Shown piece after piece: positions 33,699 to 46,762 of a stretch of DNA of 64,000 nt. The position numbers were made by a program, and so were the translations under genes. The stretch comes from Moniliophthora roreri. Lineage: Eukaryota; Basidiomycota; Agaricomycetes; Agaricales; Marasmiaceae. The notes below the pieces were generated by a model. The model did no database searches. It saw only the letters and a program-made list of their open reading frames with translations, and was not told where the DNA came from. The DNA lies in NCBI GenBank assembly GCA_001466705.2, contig LATX02000133.1, positions 930,001 to 994,000 of the forward strand, in the 5' to 3' direction. Position 1 is the first letter of the stretch; each line of letters starts with the position of its first letter.

Positions 33699-36058
33699 GC
33701 TGTCTCTTTGTGCACTCTCTTTAACTCCACTAGTCTCTCTTCTACTGATGGAATATTTGTCCTTGTAAACACTGTGAGAAGCGGCCTTGGGTGATATCCC
33801 ATCATCATAAAGAAGAGGGATTTCTTGAGCGTCGAATGAGTCCTGTTATTGTGGGTGAATTCTGCTAGAGGTAGGAACTCCTTCCAATGGGTTTGTTCCT
33901 TCACACAGAAGATTTGGAGACACTACGTACAAGGTGTTCTTTTAACATGGTTTTCTGATTGAGAAAACACTTAATCTTCTTGCAAAGAGAATTCTTATAA
34001 AACTATATATAAATTCTAAATTTCAATTGTGTCCTCTCAATAAGAATATGTCTGGAGAATACTAAATTTTCAGCAGCAAAAGATATACAATTTTCAAATT
34101 CTGAGAATTGATAGATAATACAATATATTAGAATAATTTCCATACTGAGAAAACATTAAATTTTCCCTGGTTGAAAATGCTCAGAAAATGCTGATAAGAT
34201 AAGATAAAAATTCCACATTTTCTATTGTGGGAAAATCAGAGAAAACACTAGGAAAACACTAGGAAAATGGTAGAAAAATCATGTGGAAACACTATATTTT
34301 AAAGCAGTTCTTAGATAGTTTTCATTTAGTTTTCCTTGTGTATTTAACATGTTTTCTTTGATATAAAATTCAAAATCTTATATTTATTTTCTGAATGTTT
34401 TCTCACTATTTTATAAGGCAGAAAATTTAGTATATTTGTAATTAGAAAATTAAAGAATAATTTTATAATTTCATTATTATCAAATTATTAAAAAACACTG
34501 ACTCTTCTGGAAATTAAAATCCAGAGTATGCTTGCTGTTTTCAATATGTGATGATAGCTTGAAACCAATAGGATTTTCTGAGTGTTGTCTGAAAGTGAAT
34601 ATATAGCAGTATTCTGAGTGTATTTCCTTTGTATTAATAGCATGAAAAGAACACCTTGTATGTAGTGAGATAGACTTTGATTTCTTGGTTTACTCTCTCG
34701 GTCTCTCTGTCTGTTTGTAGGTGGAAGGCTGTGCTCATTGAATGTTTTATGGACAGCTGTTTTCCCATTTCCTGGAAGACTTCTGCTGCAAATCAGAGGT
34801 CTCAATCCGAAATAATGTAATCAGGGAGTCCGAATCTCCTATACAATTGTTGAATTAATATCTCTGCGACCCCTGGTGCATCAATCATCATGCATGGAGT
34901 AAAAATTACCCCCTTCATAGATGAGTGGTCCACCACGACCAAAATGCAATTAAAACCATCGCTCTCTGGGAGGTCAGTAATGAGATCCATGGTGCAGACC
35001 TGGAATGGAAAGGAATTCTCTGTCGGTTTAATTGGCTGAATCGGGGTTCTCGTTGGGTGAGTATTGATCTTCATCTGTTGACATGGAACACACCTGTCAA
35101 TGAAGCTTCAAACAAACTTCACTATTCTGGGCCACCAGAAGTCACATTGAACCTGTTCTAGTGTATTCCATTGCTCTGGGTGTCCTACTCCTGGTACTTT
35201 GTGGATCATGCAGATGATGGAATGTTGTAGTTCAGTGTCATTCGGTACATAGACTCGCCCTTGAAAGAACAGTAACTCATCCTTGATTTCCCAGTCAGAT
35301 AGAGCAGACTTGATTGGTGGCATGCCTTGGTGTAGTAATGTCTCCAAGGCTGATTTGAAGAAATTGTCCAGGCCCAATTGTTCCTTAATTTCTGCTCCCA
35401 GTTCCAAATTTACACCTCTGATAAACAGTCATTCTGGTAGAAGTATCACATTGTCATTATTGTTTTCTTCTTCGTCACATTCATTCGTCCTTCTTGACAA
35501 CACATCTGCTTGTGTCATATTCTTTCCTGGCATATGAAGCAGTGCAAGATTGAATTCTGATAGAAACAAACTCCATCTTGCTTGTCTTCGGTTAAGTTTT
35601 TGGGCTATTCAGAAATATGTAAGGTTCTTGTGATCTGATAGGATGACAACCTTGTGTTTTCCTCCCATCAAGTAGTGTCACCATTCTGTAAGTGCTCAGA
35701 TGATTGCTAATAACTCCCTATCATATATTTTATAATTCTGTTCCATAGTGGAAAGGGACTTCAACAGGTAACCACATGGGTGCCATTCCCTGTCTTCTCC
35801 CTGTTGTCACAGCACTGCTCCTGTGGCCCACTTCAAGGCATCTGCTTTGATTATAAACAGTTTGTCTGTATCCGGCATTATCAGTACTGGCTCTGAAAGG
35901 AACTTCCTTTTCAGAAGTTCGAATGACGCCTGGCATTCTAGGGTCCAGTCAAATTTTCATAGCTTCTTTGTGAGGTTGTGGAGGGGTTTGGCTATATGAG
36001 AATATCTTCCTATGAACTTTCAATAGAAATTCCTGAACCCTAAGAAACTTTGTACTCC
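33699..36058 (-). pseudogene. Second representation of element B pol (redundant contig)
   Basis: Overlaps 28676-30315 and 30317-31377 and supplies the segment missing at the join at 30316 (34734-35010). That segment encodes MDLITDLPESDGFN, VVDHSSMKGVIFTPC and RFGLPDYIISD of the integrase core. Differences are few. It is best explained as the other haplotype or an unmerged overlap rather than a third insertion. Confidence 0.7.
33921..34667 (+). mobile_element. Non-autonomous CACTA-type element, redundant copy
   Basis: 747 bp, the same termini, the same AGA flanks and the same insertion point as 29502-30248. I saw no difference between the two in the stretches I compared. Confidence 0.75.
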
Positions 36059-36059
36059 N

Positions 36060-37042
36060 TTACTTGCACAGCAACACTACTACTACCTCGACAAGGGACC
36101 AAGTCAAGATTGAACTTCAACATCAGTTGAACAAACTCAAACTTGAACTTGGTTCTGGGATCCTTTGTTCATTGCTTCAGACACAAGTTAATATTAACTA
36201 GATCAAGCTAGATTTCCTATCTCTGCTTGAGCACTTAAATAGGTACAACCGATCTTGTAATTACTATATCAGTATATAGTGAAGAAGTGTTACAAACTTT
36301 CTAACAGACACTTTTTCTTCTCTTGCTTTTCTCTGTATTACCATTCCGGGCAAGTTAACGCCCGACCTTATGCTTCTTCTTAACATCTGGACTCCTCCAC
36401 ATCCCCAGTTCCCTTTTTTGTATTCCTCGATATTTATGACGCTATCATGACTTCATTTTGTTCTATCTGTTTCTATCTCCTTCCGATGACATCGCTTATG
36501 ATGTCAAGTTCCTTATTTATAACTTCATTGACATTCTACCACATTCTATCGCTTTCTACTTGTTTAACAAACAACGATGTCGATCTAGCAGTTTGTATCC
36601 AAATGAGTAGCTACAAAGGATGTATAAGTAGATAGTTTTCTAGGTCTAAGCTCTTCAGCTTGACCTAGTTTAATCAAACTTGTGTTTAGCCAACGAACGA
36701 ACTTCTGAACTCTAGCTTTTCTTAAGCTAGGTCTCAAACTTGAACTTAACTCCTTCGGGAAGGGAATCTTTCTTTCTTGTCGAAGTTAACTCCGCACCAC
36801 TATGTCAAGTGGTGTTGAGTTGTTGTCGTTGCTGTGCAAGTAACGTAACAAGAAGTCAGTGAATGTCAATAAATAGCGGTTTGGTTGGCATATGAGTAAT
36901 ACAAGAGAGAAGGAAAGGGGAACTAGGAAGGTGTACTTGTCTGATGTAGAGGGAAGCATGGAATGAGAGGAAAAAGGAGACTGGGAATGTGTAATAAGTC
37001 CAAGGTAATGAGAAGCATGTAATAATGAGAAGAAAAACATAA
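36060..37042 (-). repeat. Element B-family 3' LTR interrupted by another LTR
   Basis: LTR pieces 36060-36287 and 36851-37042, with the 45-base segment in the inverted orientation (36111-36155) as in 32464-32887. The inside edge again shows CTACCCCCCTGTTAAGG. Its outer end is lost at the join at 36059. Confidence 0.8.
36288..36850 (+). mobile_element. Solo LTR of a third related family (C), opposite orientation, nested in an LTR
   Basis: 563 bases, TGTTACAAACTTTC to AGTAACGTAACA, with duplication AGAAG at 36283-36287 and 36851-36855. On the plus strand TATAAGTA is followed 33 bases later by CAGCTTGACCT, the same layout as in element A. CpG is retained, in contrast to the surrounding LTR, so it is younger. 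Confidence 0.85.
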
Positions 37043-37582
37043 CACTACCCCCCTGTTAAGGTCTAGATTCCAGCTCTAGACACCTAAGATTCTCCATCGC
37101 CATATAACTCTGTGTCATATTCTTGTGACTCATCAGGAGTCAGGCCAACCATCTCCTCTTCCTCCATAGCTGGTTGTGCTAACGACACCTCTGGCTGCTA
37201 TCCTTCCGCCATTCTGGTCTCGACCCCTTTCTTCAAGTCTATTAACCTCACCTTTTTTGGGTTTACCTCTATAAACATGAACTCCCTGTGTTTCTGTTCT
37301 GTATTGACAACGAAGGTGCAATCATCGTTCTCTGTTATGATTGTTGTACCCGTCATCATAATAATCATTATAGTCTGACAAAGCACCACTATCTGGACCA
37401 GCCCTTCCATGCGAAAGTTGTGAAGACCATCTCTGGACTGTACACCCTGCAGTGATATGTCCAGGCACATAGTGGAGGCATTGCTTACAAAAGTAGCTTG
37501 GGCAGTTTCTGGGGAGATGGCAGTCCAGTTCACACACAAGGCAGAGGTGCAATCTATCCATGTCTCTACTGGCATCAGCAGT
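37043..37582 (-). pseudogene. Element B ORF3 3' part, second representation
   Basis: Matches 26962-27320 and includes about 165 bases (37221-37382) that are absent at the join at 27138. The double zinc knuckle lies at 37543-37442, followed by a Y/D-rich tail. The other frame is also open and ends TRMAEG. It ends at the join at 37583. Confidence 0.65.
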
Positions 37583-37583
37583 N

Positions 37584-38286
37584 TAACAGCACACATCACA
37601 AAATAAAAATCACAGTTGAGTACTACTTCTATTTTGCCATCTTCTCACCAGTTTTGCTGTAACACATTATCATAAAGGTGGTCCTGTTAGGGCACTACCT
37701 AGTATAAGACATAACCTTAGAGGCCTGTTAAAGTGATAGAGCATGAGCAGGTAGAGTTCAATAGCAAAATATAAGATAAAATTACAGCAACATGGCATGA
37801 TATGTGCAGCCATACTCTGGGTATGGGATTAAGAAATGATAATAGGTCAGTAAAACCAATGTTAAGTAGGTTATAAGAAACCCACAGTATATAAGAAATA
37901 AGTGCATAGCTGGGTGAGAATGAGGTGAATTGAAGTGAAGCTTAACAGAATTGGTCATGTAGTTGTGGAAATGGGTAATTATAGTAGAAAACAAGCAAAA
38001 TAGACAATTATAAGCAAAATGGATGATCATTCATTTCCACTTATGATCTTCCATGATCACTAGTTGGGGTCTGTTTTCTGCCATTATCAAGGCCAAAATG
38101 GATGGTAATGTATTTTAATCATAATACTCTATTTTGGCTTATTATTCTACATGCTCATTAGGTGTTTGATTTGCTGATGTCATCCTTCACAACCTTCACT
38201 GCTTTAACAAATTCCCAATCCAGTTTATAGTGTGTGGTGTCTGAATTCATGCTTTATAGACCCATTTCCACCAGGTTTTGAGTTGT
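37584..38286. other. CpG-poor sequence, nothing recognised
   Basis: No coding or structural signal that I can support. It lies between the join at 37583 and R copy 2. Confidence 0.35.
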
Positions 38287-40036
38287 TAATTTGTCTAAGA
38301 TAAGACTAGTGGAAAACTACCCAAAAGATAACCTCCAAAAGTCTAACTCAGGTTGTTTTGCAAGTGTGAATCAATGTAATCAGAGTTGCCACACTTAGAA
38401 TGCCAACAAAACTCTTAGCTAGATTGATTTTCTCTTATTGAAGCAATCTACTCCAAAGTGTTCACCTCCAGAGGAGTATATATGGGTTTAAAAAGAGTTT
38501 ATATCCAAACACACAAACACACACACAAGAACACAGTGCACAAAACACAAAACACAAGAGCTACAGTCCCACCAAAAGACTCAGTAGCCAATATAGTCTG
38601 ACTCTATGGAGTTCAAGACTTCTTTAAGATAACTACAGTACACAGTGTACTGGAAAAGGTCCTAGACCAGTTTCTACAAAGAGCTTAATCACAGGCCCAA
38701 TTTCTTTGTTAAGACTCTAAGTGTGTCACAACCTGATACCCAACACAGGCCACACTCTAAAAGCCACCAGAACTTTTAGTGTAAAGTTATCTCTTAGAAA
38801 AGTGCTACAAGGCACTCAAGATGTTATTTCTTGTCTCTTATGACACAAGTTTGTTATCAGATTTCTATCTCTCTGGAGTCACTCAGAACCAATCTTCAGG
38901 GCCTGAAGTAAGGAAGCAAAACTGGAATGGCACACACAATTATACACCAAACAAACTCATCATGTATTCACAATCAGAGGGGGCAGAGTTACTTGAGTAT
39001 ATATGAATATCTAGCTGTCCTTATATACAATCCACAGAATATATCTACAGAAAATTAGAAACAATGTCTGATAATTCAAGAAATAATAAACAAGTGACTG
39101 AGATGCTAAAGGAAAGAATATTCAGATGTCATAGAGTCTGGCCACTAGAGTATCCAACCATATCTGTATGGGTATCTACATCTCCAGGTGTTCTGGACTC
39201 TATAATTTGTATTTTCGCTTTTCTAAGTCAAGTATCTACAAGCAGATGAGTGTATCCTGTCCCATTTTCATATAGCATTTTCCCTTTCTAGCATCTGCAC
39301 ATTAACAGAGGCCTAGATGCCAAAGTTCTCAAGGTCAGAACACACTGTTACTGTTCCTATCTCCTTTGATAATGCATACTTGGTCTTAGTTAGGACTCCT
39401 TATGCATTAGATATTCTTTGTATGTCTTGTTGTGTCTGTCTATTAAGTCACTTCAGTCCTAAGAAAGTAGTCTTCTAGCTTCTGAGGTTACTTCATACTT
39501 AATTATGTTATTTCATATGTTTTCACTGCCTCTGAACTCTTTCTTAAGAGATTGTCTGCTTTGACTTTGATCTGTATATTGACTTCAGAGGATAATTGTT
39601 CTTTGATTATTCCTGTTCTAAGTTGTCTTTCTGTTTTAATGTTTCTTTTGAGTACCTCTGTACTATCTGACTGCATGTTGCACTTTGCAGATGTCATAGA
39701 AAGTTAAAATAAGACCCTATTAATAGCACTTTGAGAGCTTGGTTAACTAGCCAATGCATTCATTGTGCTCTAGTTAGGTTCTCTATAGGTTTCAGGAGTA
39801 ATCTGCTTTGGATCTGATACATAGATAAGTCAGAAAGTACAGCTTAGAGACCTCTGTATAGCATGTCATATAGCTCTTTATACTTCCCAATGCACTATAG
39901 CTTCTCTAAGGCAATGACTAGCAGACTGGGCTCACTCTAGTCCTTATTACCCACTATCTTGTGTCATATTAAAGTGTTCTGATTCAAAAGTAATGTAAAA
40001 TGAATAAAATTGGGTCTTTTCTAGGTTTGCCATATT
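38287..40036. repeat. Repeat unit R, copy 2, without insertions
   Basis: About 1.75 kb alignable with the three pieces of R copy 1. It gives the empty sites of the solo LTR and of element B (AAGTATCTACAAGC near 39231 against GGTAT duplicated around element B). No ORF of known family. Confidence 0.8.
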
Positions 40037-40453
40037 ATCAGAACAATTTGCAGTGCATGTCAAATCACTGAAATTTCACTGCCCAAGGTAAGCATCAAAA
40101 TTTTTGCCTGTATGGCATCAGCTAACAACAACTAGGATGAAACAAAGATCAGCTTGAGAACCAAAACTTTGGAATGTCCCAATGCATAGAAAAAGCCTCA
40201 AAATTCTGTTGCTCATGGTGAGTACTAATGTCTTGTCTCTCCAGCAACCAGTGACCTCTTCCTAATGCAGGGAACAATACAATGATATTCAGCTTGAGGC
40301 CTGAAATTATGGAGGATGCTGACTGAGATAAGGAGAATGAACAAAATTATGACAGCTCAGGTGAGGGACAAAATTTTGCAGGAATGGAGCATTTGCAGGA
40401 GAGTAGCTAACAAAATAACAGACCTCAAGCCCACACTGTAAGTGTAAATAAAA
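40037..40453. other. Unique-looking A/T-rich sequence, nothing recognised
   Basis: No gene or repeat recognised up to the join at 40454. Confidence 0.3.
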
Positions 40454-40457
40454 NTTG

Positions 40458-42188
40458 TCGGGGATTCCAATCTGGCTCATTTAGTGCCAGCCTGGGCACC
40501 GTTTTTTACAAGCAATTCTAATCAGACTTAACCATTGAAAAGGACCTACAGAGATGAATGTATATGGGCACTCTAGCAACAAACACATTCCATTCTGACC
40601 CAGGCTCTGGATAGTGCACAAGCATCTTGGCATTGCGCTCAAATTGTATCTGTGCCATACACCCTGTACTAGCAATGCTGACAGAAGCTTGAGGGCTTCG
40701 ATCATTCTATTCAGTCACTCCTCATGTTCGGTGTGTGTGAATTAATTAAGATTAAATGACTAGAAACTCACTCTGCAATCCGTTGTGACAGCCATTTTCT
40801 CTGTCGAAGCAGGTATGCATAGTCAATCCGATATCCACTATGTAGCTCTGTAACATCCATCTATGAGGTGAATGCCCTATAAGCTGTTCCTAAAAAGTGA
40901 TAATTCTTCAGCAATTCAAGAGATAATCAGGATATGGTACCTGAATTAGACTTGCCATGAACTCATGATAACCAATTCAAGACCTTCAACCTTTTGTCCA
41001 CTCAACCCTTGTAGGGATAATGGCTGATGTCAGCGCATACAATGTGATATGTATCAGGTGCAGCAAAAACGACAGAGAAGTCGTTGCGCATTCTCTCCTG
41101 ATGATGACACCTTTGTGTCCCAAGTATCACAACTGATAAGATGCCAGGAACAGGCTTTACCTGGCATTGGATCAGACCAATTTCACACTGGAAATGGGCG
41201 CACCTCCTCGCACCTCTCTTCTGCCCTCCACCACACCTCTCTCATCTAGTCTCTGGCCTCTTCAAGTCCCATGAAAAATTTTCAAGTGCCCCATGTGTCG
41301 TCTGCCAGTGATCACTTCTGGCAACAGTGACTCATCACCGGTCCCTCAACTTCAACCATCAATCTGGTGACCATTTGTCATCGTACCTGTATCCATCATC
41401 ATCATTCCCGCCATCCTGGACGTCAGCTGGTCACCAGTCCCTTACTGCTGGTCTTAGCAACTCATGTGACTCTTCACTGGTTCTGCCATGTCAAGCATTG
41501 TTCCCACAGCCTTCATTGTCATTCTGAATGCCCTCATTGTTGCCCAGAGTAGCCGTTGTTGTTGTCATAGAGAAGAATCTCAGGTGAGTCTTAATATTGT
41601 GAAAGGATTCTCAATACTAACATTTTGTTTATAGATGTCAATAGTTATCAACTATATCACTAACCAGTATCAAGAAAGTTTTCATTTTGACTTGACGACT
41701 GTCCCAAACCTGTCAGAAGGAGGGCAGAGAGCATGCTATCCTTAAGCCTCAAGACAGTCTGCTGTTCTTCCCCTCACAAGTCCTGATATACTCCACCTTC
41801 TATCCTTATGAACAATGTCTTCACCCCATTCTTGTGCATCCCTTGTGTCACATGAATACTCGAAGCCCGGGAATATGTGACTTCAAACATGAGGGATGTA
41901 TGGTTTGGTCCAATGTTGCTCCAGGCTTACTGATTGGGACAAGTAGCTTGTTGGGCTGGATGAAGAGTCAGGGAGGGGATGCAATATTTGCTTGGAGATA
42001 TAAATATAGTGAGTGTCACAGTCTTTGGTTGAAAGCCATACTCTGCTCTGAATCTTAAGTCTACCATTCACTTACTCTCATCCAGATTGCATGTTTTCAA
42101 CATTCCTGGGGACTCTCTGGCTCCAAATGACTCCAAACCTATTGTCTCTGTCATTCCACATGCATAGAAACCTTGGTGTCAAGTCAGA
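40458..42188 (+). repeat. Unclassified 1.7 kb repeat, copy 1
   Basis: Matches 42196-43926 over its whole length, with differences mainly transitions. A plus-strand start encodes GDSNLAHLVPAWAPFF, and intron-like GTGAGT/TAG borders occur near 41584-41633, so it may descend from a spliced gene or transposon. I cannot assign a family. It starts and ends at contig joins. Confidence 0.6.
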
Positions 42189-42195
42189 NGTCTTT

Positions 42196-43926
42196 GTTGG
42201 AGATTCCAATCTGGCTCATTTAGCGCCAGCCTGGGCACCGTTTTTTACAAGCAATTCTAATCAGACTTAACCATCAAAAAGAACCTACAGAGATGAATGT
42301 ATATGGGCACTCTAGCAACAAACACGTTCCATTCCGACCCAGGCTCTGGATAGTGCACAAGCATCTTGGCGTTGAGCTCGAATTGTATCTGTGCCATACA
42401 CCCTGTACCGGCAATGCTGACAGAAGCTTGAGGGCTTCGATTATTCTATTCAGTCACTCCTCATGTTCGGTGTGTGTGAATTAATTAAGATTAAATGACT
42501 AGAAACTCACTCTGCAATGCGTTGTGACAGCCATTTTCTCTGTCAAAGCAGGTATGCATAGTCAATCCAATATCCACTATGTAGCTCTGTAACATCCATC
42601 TATGAGGTGAATGCCCTATAAGCTGTTCCTAAAAAGTGATAATTCTTCAGCAATTCAAGGGATAATCAGGATATGGTACCCAAATTAGACTTGCCATAAA
42701 CTCACAATGACCAATTCGAGACCTTCAACCTTTTGTCCACTCGACCCTTGTATGGATAATGGCTGATGTTGGCACATACAATGTGATATGTATCAGGTGC
42801 AGCAAAAACGACAGAGAAGTTGTTGTGCATTCTCTCCTGATGATGACACCTTTGTGTCCCAGGTATCACAACTGATAAGATGCCAGGAATGGGCTTTACC
42901 TGGTGTCGGATCAGACCAATTTCACACCGGAAATGGGCGCACCTCCTCACACCTCTCTTCTGCCCTCCACCGCACCTCTCTCACCTAGTCTCTGGCCTCT
43001 TCAAGTCCCATGAAAAATTTTCAAGTGCCCCATGTGTTGTCTGCCAGTGATCACTTCCAGCAACAGTGACTCATCACCAGTCCCTCAACTTCAACTATCA
43101 ATCTGGTGACCATTTGTCATTGTACCTGTATCCATTGTCATCATTCCTGCCATTCTGGATGTCAGCTGGTCGCCGGTCCCTTACTGCTGGTCTCAGCGAC
43201 TCATGTGACTCTTCACTGGTTCTGCCACATCAAGCATTGCTCCCACAGCCTTCATTGTCATTCCGAATGCCCTCGTTGTTGCCCAGAGTAGCCGTTGTCG
43301 TTGTTGTAGAGAAGAATCTCAGGTGAGTCTTAATATTGTGAAAGGATTCTCGATGCTAACATTTTGTCTATAGATGTCAATAGTTATCAACTATATCACT
43401 AACCAGTATCAAGAAAGTTTTCATTTTGACTTGACGACTGTCCCAAACCTGTCAGGAGGAGGGCAGAGAGCATGCTATCCTTGAGCCTCAAGACAGTCCG
43501 CTGTTCTTCCTCTCACAAGTTCTGATATATCCTGCCTTCTATCCTTATGAACAACATCTTCACCCCATTCTTGTGCATCCCTTGTGTCACATGAATACTC
43601 AAAGCCCAGGAATATATGACTTCAAACATGAGGGATGTACGGTTTGGTCCAATGTTGCTCCAGGCTTACTGATCGGGACAAGTAGCTTGTTGGGCTGGAT
43701 GAAGAGTCAGGGAGGGGATGCAATATTTGCTTGGAGATATAAATATGGTGAGTGTCACAGTCTTTGGTTGAAAGCCATACTCTGCTCTGAATCTTAAGTC
43801 TACCATTCACTTACCCTCATCCAGATTGCATGTTTCCAACATTCCTGGGGACTCTCTGGCTCCAAATGACTCCAAACCTATTGTCCCTGTTGTTCCACAT
43901 GTATAGAAACCTTGGCGTCAAGTCAG
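42196..43926 (+). repeat. Unclassified 1.7 kb repeat, copy 2
   Basis: Second copy of 40458-42188, continuing into unique sequence. Part of it (about 42840-43390) recurs inverted at 45755-46257, and about 42505-42630 resembles 56519-56640. Confidence 0.6.
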
Positions 43927-44831
43927 AAATAACATTTCCGATCAAATCTCTAGGGCTACAGTATACTGAGAGGCACTCCTGGTACTTCAGGCTTGCACCG
44001 AATGCACTGTGGCCTATACTGAATTGAGGACCACCTTAATCTGCGTTATCTCACAGGCTCGCCATTGTTTTCCCAGCCACACAACAAAACGATGCCATCT
44101 TTCATTTGTGGCTGAATAGCTGTGATAGCTAAAGAGATGGGGCGTTGTCAGCAATGAAAATCAAGGTACAGGTCAAGTTTTAGTTGTACCACACAACAAG
44201 CACTTGCACTTTTCTTAGATGCTTATTGTTTGAAAGGACTACTCTACTTATTTTCTCAGATTTTGATAGTCCGCAATGTATTTTTGTTATTATTGAATGA
44301 CAATACTAGAATTGCAGTTGTAGAAAATTGTCTTGGGAAACAGAGGTGTGAGGTATGGTTTTCAGCTGGTTCAAATTGTCTGTCCTTTACATGGTATTAC
44401 TGGTCCCTTTGGTCTTGGGATTTCAGTAATGTTCAAAGGAAACCATATAGAGCAGAGAAAGAAGTTACAGGGGGTCTGGTTCAAAAGTTCACCATAGGAT
44501 GTTGATTTGAGTCGAAGATTATTTATGATCAATATGTGGTCATGCATCAATATCTGTCTCAGACAGAATCTCAACCTGAACCACCAAATTCCCCAAGTCT
44601 GTCCACTCTCAGAAGCTTCAGAAACTCATTAAATATTGTAAATGATATTTATTCACCTGATTTTTGACCACAGACCCATAGGGGAATTGATAAACGTTGG
44701 AAATCCCAAAAAGGTGGTGAGTTTCTCAGCTTTTTGTGACTTTCGACTCAACTCACAGGTTCTCTACAGGAGATAATGCTAAGATGTTTGCTAAATATAC
44801 TCCTCAGTGATATTGGAGTGCTTCTGGATCA
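43927..44831. other. No supported gene
   Basis: CpG-poor sequence with short open frames and no recognisable motif. Confidence 0.3.
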
Positions 44832-45754
44832 GCATATTGAATAGAATAATGGCATTGAATGTTACAGGAAACCAATGAACTGTCAGAAGGGGTGAGTTTC
44901 TCAGATCTTTGGAGTGAATTGGGCTGTTGCATCTCTTCTATTAGATACCGAGACATCTGCAGCACTTAATATACAAATATATTAATGGTTAATACATATA
45001 TACACCCTTCTGAAGGTGGTAGGTTAGTTAATACCCTCACAATAAGGTCAAAATCAAGAAGACAGAGAACCAGCACTTATCAGGTGCTAGGGACTTACAC
45101 CAAACATGGTTTCCACACTCCGGTTTGAGACAGAGGGACACGACTGAGAGTACACATGTATAGATTATTGAGTAAACAGGATTAAATACATGTGTGGGTG
45201 ACCACAGGTGTATTTGACATTGTACAATACAATATACTGTATTCTAGTTCTGGTGCATAGAGAGCAGGATAGTCGCACTCACCATGCACAAAACAAGAAA
45301 GCTGTATCAAGATAAGTAGCAGAGATGAGCCTGATGCCACCAATGCCAGGAGAGGGACTGCCATCAAAATATCAGAGGACGCTGGGAGTGACCCAATTAG
45401 ATAATGGGTGATGTTGAAGGCAGACTCGGCATCAGAGAATGAGGCCACAGGATGATAGTGGATATGAAATGCCTCCCATAAAGTGATCCAACATCCAATA
45501 TATATGTGCACTGTCTCCTAGTCCTCACTATTTCAGTCACTTGTCAAGTGTTCCCGCAACTCCCAATAACTACTCGCTCCTGGATGCTGCCCTCCTGATG
45601 GGCATAGTGGAACCATCATGTAGAATTATAAAAGTGAAGAGGGGCAATAGGAAGGGGAAGACTATGAAAACATCTTGGACTCGAGAGCTTGATTAATGTT
45701 GCAGTTGCAGAGACACAGTGCGGCAGTAGATAACATTAATTTGAATCTAGAGAC

Positions 45755-46257
45755 AAAACGTTAGCATTGAGAATCCTTTCACAATATTAAGACACACCTG
45801 AGATTCTTCTCTACGACAACGACAACGGCTACTCTGGGCAACGACGAGGGCATTCAGAACGACAATGAAGGCTGTGGGAGCAATGCTTGACGTGGCAGAA
45901 CCGGTGAAGAGTCACATGAGTTGCTGAGACCAGCAGTAAGGGACCGGTGACCAGCTGATGTCCAGGATGGCAGGAACGACGACGATAGATACAGGTACGA
46001 TGACAAACAGTCACCAGATTGATGGTTGAAGTTGAGGGACCGGTGATGAGTCACTGTCACTGGAAGTGATCACTGGCAGACAACACATGGGGCACTTGAA
46101 AATTTTTCATGGGACTTGAAGAGGCCAGAGACTAGGTGAGAGAGGTGCGAGGAGGTGTGCCCATTTCCGGTGTGAAATCGGTCTGATCCGATGCCAGGTA
46201 AAGCCTGTTCCTGGCGTCTTATCAGTTGTGATACCTGGGACACAAAGGTGATGATGA
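45755..46257 (-). repeat. Inverted copy of part of the 1.7 kb repeat
   Basis: The reverse complement aligns with about 42840-43390, including TTAATATTGTGAAAGGATTC and the stretch around the CCCATGAAAAATTTTCAAGT block. It is more divergent from both plus-strand copies than they are from each other. Confidence 0.7.
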
Positions 46258-46592
46258 GACTCGGATACACGTATATTTTTGTCTTCCTGTGGTCAGATGA
46301 GCGTTATGCACCAATATCGGAGACTCTCTTGTCCCAGCGCACTGGCCCACAAGATTCCGAAACATGCATGAGATCCGGATACCAAGGAAATCATAGATGC
46401 TGATGACTAGTTTGAGCATTATAGCATTTCCAAGGTTCGGTGCAAGAGCCGGAGGAATAAAAAGGTTCTGTGCACCTTCACTGTAGCTTGTTCTGCGGAT
46501 CCATTCACACCAAATATGTCGTGCACTTGGGTATGGCAGATGATGTGGCTCGTCGCAGGGGACAAACTTTAGAAGTCACAGAGGTACCCTCT

Positions 46593-46672
46593 GGCTCAAG
46601 GGGGCCGCAAAAAATTTTTTTAGTACACGATAATGATTTTTTTTTAAGGACGGCTGGAGAGAACCAACTGAC
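46593..46672 (-). repeat. SINE-like repeat, copy a
   Basis: GGCTCAAG, A/T-run, TTTTTTTTTAAGGAC, then GAGAACCAACTGACTGACC. Member of the family described at 50078-50170. Duplicated at 48959-49038 by the contig overlap. Confidence 0.45.
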
Positions 46673-46762
46673 TGACCTATTATGTATATTACTATAATAG
46701 AAAAGTGTCACATGTTCAGAAAAACATACGAGTACGCTACGTGGCAACCCCCAACCAAACTA

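Noticed and set aside
40458..40520. GDSNL start resembling an SGNH/GDSL esterase block I
   Set aside because: A single short motif with no other blocks visible; too weak to name.
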